From: Thozetella sp. PMI_491
Taxonomy: Eukaryota; Ascomycota; Sordariomycetes; Chaetosphaeriales; Chaetosphaeriaceae
Length of the DNA stretch: 64,000 nucleotides
Assembly: GCA_021432635.1 (NCBI GenBank)
Contig: MU270029.1
Location: 1,166,995 to 1,230,994 of the forward strand
Reading direction: 5' to 3'
Part shown: positions 56,290-64,000 of the stretch, one piece after another
Layout: every line of letters starts with the position of its first letter
Position numbering within the stretch: position 1 is the stretch's first letter
Position numbers and translations under genes: made by a program
Notes under the pieces: generated by a model
The model's database searches: none
The model's input: only the letters and a program-made list of their open reading frames with translations
Told to the model about the DNA's origin: nothing

Positions 56290-57209
56290 ATGGCCCCTCC
56301 GGCCGGCGATGTCGAATCAAGGAAGCCGGAGCCAGCACCAGTTGTGCTAGATGAAATCCTTCTCTACAAGGCTGACTTGGAGGACCTCCGTAAGCAGATC
56401 GGATATATCGATGGCGACAAAGTGGGAAGAGTTGCTATCTTATCTTTCCGGGGGCTTCAGCTTTACCGCATTGCTCAACTGCAAGCTGCGCTCGTCATGA
56501 AACAAAACGCCGTCCTAAAGCCGCCCAATAATCCATCGAATGTGACTCCTGGGCGGCTAGAAGTGAATAAAGAGGCCGAAGGTGAAGAAACAGACAGATT
56601 GATCCAACGCTACGGTGAGTTTGGAAATAGCACCTCATGCGCATTGGGAGCCGGATAGCGGGGTGTTGGTTAGACGCCGAACAGAGCTAACTAACTACCG
56701 CCGCAGCTGACGCCGTCCGCAATTATGAAACTCTATCTCAAGCTATCAGATTCGATAAGAATGTTTCATATGAGTTCCTTGGTGGAAAGAAAGAATTTCA
56801 AGTTCACGGGAGGAAGAAAGAGGCACGGTGGGATGCATTGTCGTGGATCAAGCAGGCCCATCCAGGTGCCACGGTTGTGCCCTATGGCATTGGGCCGCTT
56901 GGGTTTCGGGAGCTGGATAAAAAAAGGACTTCTGAACGTGCTATCCTGGATGCACTTAGGTCGCGATTCTACATGGCACTATTCGGGAGCGTATCGCTCA
57001 TCAGCCCGATGCTTATCATGTCCCTTGTCCCGGGACTCAAGACAAGCCTGATAACGACGTCGGTAGCTACAGTCATCTTTGCCTTGATTGTGGTAATATA
57101 CGGGACTGACGCTAGTGGGAAGGATGTTTTGGCATGGACAGCAGCCTACACGGCTGTTTTGGTCGTATTTGTGGGCAATAGTCTGCAATGCGCAGGCAAC
57201 GCGGCATGA
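56290..57209 (+). CDS. DUF6594 membrane protein
   Basis: Exons 56290-56614 and 56707-57209, separated by a 92-nt intron (GTGAGT to CCGCAG), give 275 aa. The N-terminal two thirds are helical and charged (ILLYKADLEDLRKQIGYIDG; FRGLQLYRIAQLQAALVMKQ), and the C-terminal third has three membrane segments: MALFGSVSLISPMLIMSLV, SLITTSVATVIFALIVVIYG and LAWTAAYTAVLVVFVGNSLQ. This is the layout of DUF6594 (PF20237), a very common family in filamentous fungi with no assigned function. The GLQLYRI motif, with a preceding DG and R, is characteristic. It is divergent from the kinase gene. Confidence 0.85.
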
Positions 57210-58466
57210 CTTTCCCGTTCTGTATTCGCTTTAGCTAGTTTGGGACACCTTGATTTTGCGACTGTAACGAAGCGTAGAAGACGCATGCCGGTCTTTTAGG
57301 TTTGATCGAACGTCCCACGGTTGTGATTCGCCGGCTACGGATAAGCTTTGGTTTCTAGTGCTTCGGTAATTCCATAGCGCGGCATAGTAACTCCGGTTTT
57401 CAGATAGCATACGCGTGATCATCGATCTTGTCCAAGGACGGGGAAGGGAAGGGTGTGGCCGACCTCTTGACGAGTTCTCATGAGCTGCTACCCTACTTCT
57501 TCCGCACCACGCGCAATCGATCGACAAAACTTGTCCAAATGCGGGAAGGATAGAAGATTAAATTAGGAGTAGTGGCTAATATTGTAAGAGCTATATACAG
57601 GAGCTGTTGTGTCGTCGAGCCGTTCCATTTCCTACCTCGAGGCAGGTGAGGCTCGCATCACTTTCTGCCGATCACCGGATGACAAATACATCATACGTAA
57701 GAGAGCCTTGTCTGTCCTACTTGTGCAATGTTTTGATAAGTTGAGCGCCAAAATTTTATTGAATTCAAGCGCTTTGTGGGTGGGACATCACGCTTGCTAG
57801 TGGTGGATTGCCCGAGCCTTGCGGCCATGGATGCCAATAAATCAAGAAAATTGTGACCAGTCACCAGACAGTGTAGGCTCAGCTTGGGAGCCAGCGGATG
57901 CCGACATTGATAGATGGTAGCACATGAAACTCAGCCGCTCTAGTTAGCGTCCCATATCCCGGACATCCCCTCGAATGTCTCTGCCGCCAATGACTAGGCT
58001 CATTTGACACTGCGCGACGTGGGGGCAAGTAATTGTGGAGGATTACATCCTCTTAGGATAAATAGTCGCGGTAGGGCGAGGGCCATGATTTTCTTCTGAT
58101 ATTGGAAATTCAGCCTTGCCACGTAGTCCTCGCGTAACCGTAGCCACCGAATGGGTCTCCGGCTCGGTGGTCCGCAATCCATTGCGACCACCCAAGATGC
58201 CCGTCCGGCTCGGCCTACCACAGCGAACGACACTAGAGTAGTTCTTAGGCTGAGAAGGGCGAAGCAGGGCAATGATAAATTGTTGTAGGTACCTGTAACT
58301 GCCGCGATGGCGCCTCTAAAATGGTTCTGAGCTCTCAACAGCGCAGGACACACCAGTAGTGCCAACGGCCATGTCCTTCTATAGTAACAACTCGGAGAGA
58401 CGGATATGTTAGACGGAGCCTTTCAAAATAAAACCCTCCAAACCTAACGCCAGTGTGGCTTAGGAA
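57210..58466. other. intergenic, no gene seen
   Basis: About 1.25 kb without recognisable coding text on either strand. Confidence 0.5.
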
Positions 58467-59010
58467 TCACCCACACGCATCCACCGGTGCATTTACGACT
58501 TGTTCACCTCGCGCAGAGACGGAGCCGACGTTGCCCGCCTGCGTTGCAAATCCTTTCAACGCCTCCAATGAAGCTCTTCCAGTCTGCTTGTGGACACGCA
58601 GCGGTTGAGCAATTTCGCTGAGATGAGGGTTTGATCGTGAACGCCGAGGCCCGTTAAGAAGCCTCACAACATCGGCCTGCAAAATTGGAGTTAACACCCG
58701 TTTCTGCCCCAAGACGAATGAAGACAAACCATGTCTATTTCCTTTGAGCATCTGATATTGTACACGCTATGCCGCATCTAGGGAGTTTGTTAGGAGTGAG
58801 TCTTGCGGGATGGCATGGTTGCTATTATAAAGAGCAAGCTTTGCTCACTTCGATCTTGAACGTGCCCGCGTCTCCAACAAGAATCTGAACGGCTTCGGCT
58901 AGTCTTTCCGGACTCGGAACACATTTCGTGTGTATTTTTTGGAGTTTCATATCCTCTACTTTCACCTCCTCGTCCTTAATAAGAGGGACATCGCTGAGCG
59001 AGCGAGGCAT
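58467..59010 (-). CDS. small hypothetical protein, 139 aa
   Basis: Exons 59010-58849, 58777-58730 and 58676-58467, with introns of 71 and 53 nt (GTGAGC to CCCTAG; GTTTGT to TTGCAG, branch GTTAAC), join in phase 0 to 139 aa. It starts MPRSLSDVPLIKDEEVKVED and includes KCVPSPERLAEAVQILVGDA and LLNGPRRSRSNPHLSEI. No known domain, signal or membrane segment. The consistent splice signals support it, but the protein is short and unrecognised, so the model is tentative. Confidence 0.42.
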
Positions 59011-60668
59011 GGTGCTCGGCTCGCCGGAGGCTGCGTGGTGGTTTGTAGTATCGTATAATACCAATATAGTTTCAGGGATAGTGTCGGTATTCCAAGAGCT
59101 CTTCTATATGTGAAGAACTCTAGATTGTAGGGCGCATGAGCTGTTGAAGACTGCGTTGCTTGGTGCGCTTTCACACCTGGGGCAGAGAAAGTACTGTGTC
59201 TGGGCTAAGATGATCCAACACAACTCCCGGGAAAATGTCAGGGGAGACCCGGCAAGAACCCCCTTCTCCTCCATCTCCTTCCTGGCACATGGCCTCACGC
59301 CACACATGCAGGGTACTTTGATCTAAGCCCAGAAGAGGCTGTGCTAGAGGTTGTGGTGTGGTTAGAGCAGAACACCATCTTTTTCGTGCCACAGTAAGCT
59401 AGCGAGACATACATTAAAACATGTCTCCATTGAGAAAAGCGTCCGAAAATCAAAACTCTTTCAAGCCTGTTTATTGAGACATTACAATCGTGGCGGAGTT
59501 CTTCCACACCACCCTTCAACGCTCGTCGTCATCTCCCGCCTCCAGGATCGCACCGGCCTCGTCATTACCTGGTGGTCTCAATCTATGAGAATCAGTAGTA
59601 TCTGATCCGACTACCTTCGAAGACTAGAAGCTAACTCGGGATTTGTCAGGTGGCGAGAACGCCGCTGTCCGAGGCGTTGGCTTCCTTTGTTCACGGAGCA
59701 AGCCTTGACCCCGACGGGATGGACACATCTCAATGATTTGTAATACGGAGGGTGGAAACATCCACACCAACTTAAAGCCTCCTGAAGAATCGGCCGTTGG
59801 TAGGAGACAGAATTACTAGATAACTTCGGGATCCCCGAAAACATACCCGTGCGCAGTTAGATACCTTCTGGTCCAGAGTTTGTATCGGTTCATTCCAAGC
59901 CAATCTCACAAGTGAATATTCAACATGCCAATTTTTCGCGCCTCGTTTTGCTTGACTACACCAGTACGGAGAGTCTTCTTATGGGCCGCCGTTTCTGGTT
60001 CAGTTTTTGGAACAGGAAAATGTCTCTCCCCGTAACCGTTCAGGATAGATGCGAGTCATGAGACCCGAACTGAGTGAATTTCTCTTCTTCCCACCATCCA
60101 TGATGCAAGCCACAGTAGGAAGATGCTCCAAGTGCCTGCCACACGGACTTGCATTGCCTGGCTTGGAGGGTGGGAAGGGCGGAGTGTGCCGTGTCCAAGA
60201 GAGGAATAGGGCGTCTCTAGACTCTTTTTGGTGTATATAGCTATCTCTCTGTCCAATGGTCGGACAGAAGCAGCAGTAGGTGATATGTCAAAAGAGAAAC
60301 CAGAGCCTTGCTGCACGTTGGCCATGTATGATAGGAGATCGGATGAGGCTCTTGGGCTTAAGGGCGCTGGAGAACAACCAAAGAGACTTGGAGAGATACT
60401 AGAAAATATTAAATGCCTAGTGCTTTCCATGATACCACACTCTTAGCACCCCGTGATTTTGCGTCTATATCCCCCCTTTCAAACCAGTTATATTCAAAAA
60501 AAAAAAAAAAAAAAAAAGAACATCCAAATTCGCGTCAAGCTGAACACGAAGTGAGGGCCACAACACCAGGCCAGCAGAAAATACGATAGGCCCATTCTCA
60601 CATTTTCAAGTTTAGCCTGGTCCATCTAGTGGCAGTTTATAGAGAGTTATCCTGATTAGCGGGCAAAT
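59011..60668. other. intergenic, no gene seen; poly-A tract
   Basis: About 1.65 kb upstream of the second kinase, with short anonymous frames. A 22-base poly-A run lies at 60496-60517. Confidence 0.5.
60496..60517 (+). repeat. poly-A tract, 22 bases
   Basis: Uninterrupted run of A, 150 bp upstream of the kinase-like gene. Confidence 0.8.
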
Positions 60669-63019
60669 ATGCATACTGCAATGTCTAATCTCTCTCTGGA
60701 TAGCGTTGTGGTCACAGTTCATACCGGGTCCAGCCCATCTGATGATTCATACTCGCCTCTCACATCAAGCGTCATTGATACGACTGGTACCGAGGATAAT
60801 AATGGGCTCAGCCAGACCGCAGGAAATGGTACCTCTATCCCTGACACAGAAGAGAGTCTGGGGGATCAGATCAGAAAAGCACTGGTGGCCTCTACATGGC
60901 CTGAAGCGAAGTCCTTCTTGCCCGACAACAAGCTTGCTACGATCATAACCCCGGATAATATCCTTCCAGGGTTCAAGACAACACTCGACAAGAATTCCCG
61001 TCTGGCACTGGAGGAGATATTCTTAGGATCGGGAAAACTGAGGCTCTTTGCCATCCTATCGATGCTTGATAAAGAGCGGACTATTTTCAAGTTGATCGAA
61101 GAAGGCATTGATGACGACGATCTTCCATTCTTCTTCGACACGGAAAATACATATCTCTGTCGACGAAATGGCAGAGCCGAGGCCGAGCGCATACTCAGCC
61201 TACAGGACAAGGGCGAGTGGCCCCACCACTTCCTGGACATGTTCGAAATATACCAGTGGCAAGTCCTGTCCCCATGCCTCAGACTTAGTAGCCAAGAGAA
61301 TCCTAGAGTCGAGGACTATTATTGGCCCATAAACACCATTCTACCATTCATCCGATACCCTCATCTCGAGAATCACGGCGCAGTGGAGGTATATGGTGGT
61401 TTCTCAGATGTGCGAAAAGTGAAGATACACCAAGCGCATTGCAACCTCAATCAGGAGACTGTAGGTGACTTCATTTCAATTACATACCTCATTTCCTTCA
61501 TACTTTAGGCCAAACATGATATACTAATGCTGAAGGGGTGCCGACACCAAGAATTCATTCTACGCCGTCAAGATTCTGCGACCACGCGGGCACAACTCTA
61601 TGCCTCTAGACGAAGCCACGAGCCTTAAACGTTTCGTCGACAATGGGCACGAAAATCTAATCAAACTTTTGTTAACGTTCCAACTTGGAGATCAGATTCA
61701 CCTAGTATTTCCTTGGGCTGATGGCAACCTCATGAACCTCTGGGAGGACATATATCCAGACGTCAATGATACGCCGCGAGACTACCAGCTGGCAAAGTGG
61801 ATTGCACGCGAGGTCCGGGGAATCGCCGACGGCCTCAAAATGATTCACAACTCCGTTGTATGCAAAGATAACAAGCAGGGCTTACGTGAAGACCACGACA
61901 AAATCTTTGGCCGACACGGTGACATAAAACCTGAGAACATCCTATGGTTCAGAGATATGGGGGATAAGACAGCATCAAGCTATCCGACCGGCGTTCTCAA
62001 AATTTCCGACTTTGGACTTTCGGAATTTCACAGCCAGGATTCGATTCAGGTAACAGCGAGTTCGGTCGGGCGCACAGATACGTACCGGGCTCCGGAGTGT
62101 GACACTTGGGAGAAGATCTCACCGGCATACGACATGTGGTCGCTAGGCTGCGTCCTCCTACAGCTAGTATCCTGGTATATGCGCGGGTGGGCCGGTATCG
62201 ACGATTTTGCAAGAGAGCGAGTGAAAGACTCGACAGAGGAACCAGCGCCAATGGATACTTTCTACAACATTGGAAGACTTCGGTCCGAGATTCGTGCGCA
62301 AGGAAGAAGCTGGGTTATCACTTATGGGAAGCCTCGAGCCATGGAAAAGCTATCCGTAATTAAAGTCAGTACCTCTTCCACCAGCAAGCGCGTAGTGACT
62401 TTCTCCAAGTTGAGAAGATACTAATCTGCTTTGTGCCACCTATACAGGAGATTGAGGCTCTACATAAACACCCAAGTTGCAATAACCTCTTCCACGAGAT
62501 GCTGAATTTCGTCAAAATGGGCTCTTGCAGATCCACCAAGAAAAAAGAGAGTGCATTGACAGAGTTTCTGAGACGTTCGATGGGTTATATTCCAAGTGCC
62601 TGAGTGACCCGCAATACTGCGTGACACCTAGGAATGACTCACTGTCAGTCCCCCGCCTTGGTCGGATCTTCAGAAAGAGCTTGGACATACCAACTTCGGC
62701 GAGAAATTCTCTTCGCAGTATGATATCCCGCTCGTCTCTGTCGGTCAATCATCAGGCGACCAATAGCGACACACGGACAGAAGCCTTGATTACAGTGCAA
62801 AGGCCCAGCTGTTCTATAGCCTCAACTAGGATCCCAAGTGAAGGGCAAGAAGAGCAGTCTATAAGCGCAACACATAACGAAGATTTACCAAGATCTACGA
62901 AGGAACATAAGGCCCGAGGAAAGATGCGTAAATTCTGGCACCGAACATCTTTCTTGCTTCGAATGTTCACAACAGATATCTTTGGCACCTGTATAAGGAT
63001 AGATACAAGGGGTAGGTAA
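60669..63019 (+). pseudogene. protein kinase gene with two apparent frameshifts
   Basis: A 264-aa N-terminal region (to 61460, ending HQAHCNLNQET) precedes an intron beginning GTAGGT. The kinase domain follows from about 61536: NSFYAVKILRP, RHGDIKPENILWF (HGD), ISDFGLSEF, YRAPECDTW and YDMWSLGCVLLQLVSW. A second intron (62365-62447) leads into EIEALHKHPSCNNLFHEM, after which LLQIHQEKRECIDRV and LYSKCLSDPQYC, the expected end of the kinase lobe, continue in another frame to 63019. Two one-base problems remain: an extra base at the G-run 61535-61538, where no phase-matching donor exists, and a missing base at G-run 62519-62521. All catalytic motifs are otherwise intact. It is either a recent pseudogene or has sequence errors at homopolymers. 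Confidence 0.6.
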
Positions 63020-63300
63020 GAAAATTTGCAAGGGAGAGGCTGCCAGGGAGAGGCTGGGCTGCTAAAGTTGACCCATCCAGAAAAAGTTGAAGACATTAGG
63101 ATTTGGGCTTTTAATTATGTCAATTCTAACAACTTGTTCCAATATTCTACGGAATGGGTAAACCCGTGGCTTATCCCATGGTGAAAGCTACTGTCTGGGT
63201 ATTATTATTAGCTTTAAGTAAATAAGATGTGTAATTTACTTGATATTCCGTTTGAACAAAACAGAGAGTGCGGCCTGCAGGGCTTCTCCTCTGCAATTGT

Positions 63301-64000
63301 TAGTCCTCCTTAGAAAACACTAGCGTCCCTTTCTTAGATCCAACCCTTGCTTTCATATTGCGCATGCGGTGCTTCAAGTCTTTGATGTTACTGTCGACGT
63401 CCTCACCGAGGGCAGCTTAGTCGACGGCGGAATAGATGTAGGTGCCCGCCGTGATGCGGAAGCCAGCCGCCTTGTCGTGGGCGATAGATGCGTGCGAAAG
63501 CGCTATGTCGTACGTGAAACTGGACGCATCCTTGCCTCCATACTGGAATATGGGGAAGAAGTGCAGCCCAGAGTCAAGGATGGTTTGCAGCTTAGTCAGT
63601 ATAAGTGCTCTTCCCAGGTAGTTCGGACTGCTTGGAGATACGATTTCGTCAAGGTAGCTCCCGACAATCTTGTAGCCGGCTGCCTTGAGCGTCGCGCCGC
63701 GCGTCTGGGTGATGTCGGCGAAGCAGTCGCAGCAGGTAGCCGGCCGGTCGACGTTGCACATCGAGACTGCAAGCTGCGCCTAGGTCGTGTCATCGTTGGT
63801 GCCAGTGACGGGGATCTGCGAGAATTTTTGAAATAAGATGAGCGGCCTGACGCAGCTGTCAGTTGTAATGACGGTGATTAGATCATCTGCCGAGTCATTT
63901 ATGGCGCCGCGGGCGAGTAGCTGGACGAGTTAAAGTAACAGACAGACCAGAATATTTAGCGCAAGTTTCCTGTGAGCGACCCCAACCCTGAGCTCCTCAG
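63301..64000 (-). pseudogene. DUF1906 (Rv2525c-like) glycoside-hydrolase-like pseudogene, 5' part outside window
   Basis: Reading the minus strand from the right edge, one frame gives LVQLLARGAINDSADDLI, FQKFSQIPVTGTNDDTT, then a TAG at 63780-63782, then VSMCNVDRPATCCDCFAD, AAGYKIVGSYLDE, GLHFFPIFQYGG and AGTYIYSAVD. A TAA at 63417-63419 stands where the family has Tyr (AVDYD), and text continues in frame as ALGEDVDSNIKDLKHRM. This matches DUF1906 (PF08924), a TIM-barrel glycoside-hydrolase-like domain found in bacteria and fungi. The TAG replaces an expected Trp (TTWAQL), a G-to-A change of the type RIP produces. The C-terminal half of the domain is missing. Confidence 0.68.

Noticed and set aside
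63369-63836. 155-codon plus-strand open frame at the right edge
   Set aside because: Antisense of the DUF1906 pseudogene, whose minus-strand text is clearly family-like.
1-64000. CRISPR arrays, insertion sequences, rRNA, intact transposase or reverse transcriptase genes
   Set aside because: None seen; no spaced direct repeats of CRISPR type and no recognisable transposase or RT motifs.

Overview
The window is nuclear DNA of a filamentous ascomycete (Pezizomycotina). Genes carry short GT-AG introns (mostly 50-110 nt) with CTAAC-like branch points. The families present (NACHT STAND proteins, HET, Clr5, Zn2Cys6, fungal CorA-like and DUF6594 membrane proteins, allantoate-type MFS) are typical of that group. 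Nothing prokaryotic, no rRNA and no convincing tRNA was seen. Species cannot be named. All exon models below are hand-built; most were checked for splice phase and for a total length divisible by three.

Left part (1-13.9 kb). A NLR-like gene enters from the left edge on the minus strand, with a RelA/SpoT nucleotidyltransferase-like domain, then NACHT, then ankyrin repeats. A frameshifted CorA-like pseudogene follows. Next is a compact catabolic-looking group: a cyclase/kynurenine-formamidase-like enzyme (6.4 kb, +), an AtuA-DUF4387 fusion (7.6-9.5 kb, -) and an allantoate-permease-type MFS transporter (9.9-11.5 kb, +). The last two are divergent and share a 410-bp promoter containing a perfect CGG-N7-CCG palindrome. 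A 534-aa protein with a DUF7689-like head and a Pro/Thr repeat linker ends this part.

Middle (14-34 kb). Gene-poor DNA with remnants is followed by a Clr5-ankyrin protein, a D-threonine-aldolase-type PLP enzyme, a 1066-aa HeLo/SesA-like NACHT protein and a HET-domain protein; the last two are convergent. Further on lie a truncated paralog of the 534-aa protein and a 198-aa protein of unknown function.

Right part (34.7-64 kb). Here are a 1144-aa protein kinase-vWA fusion, an intact CorA-like membrane protein, a 111-aa protein, a decayed Ras-like GTPase, a secreted beta-propeller pseudogene, and a Zn2Cys6 regulator convergent with an SDR dehydrogenase. These are followed by a kinase, a DUF6594 membrane protein, a small unknown gene, a second kinase with two apparent frameshifts, and a DUF1906 (Rv2525c-like) pseudogene running off the right edge.

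Together this looks like an accessory island. It mixes candidate allorecognition/immune genes (two NLRs, HET, kinases, ankyrin), small metabolic modules and several dead genes in poly-A-studded, partly AT-rich DNA. The RelA/SpoT-NACHT-ankyrin architecture is the most striking single item.
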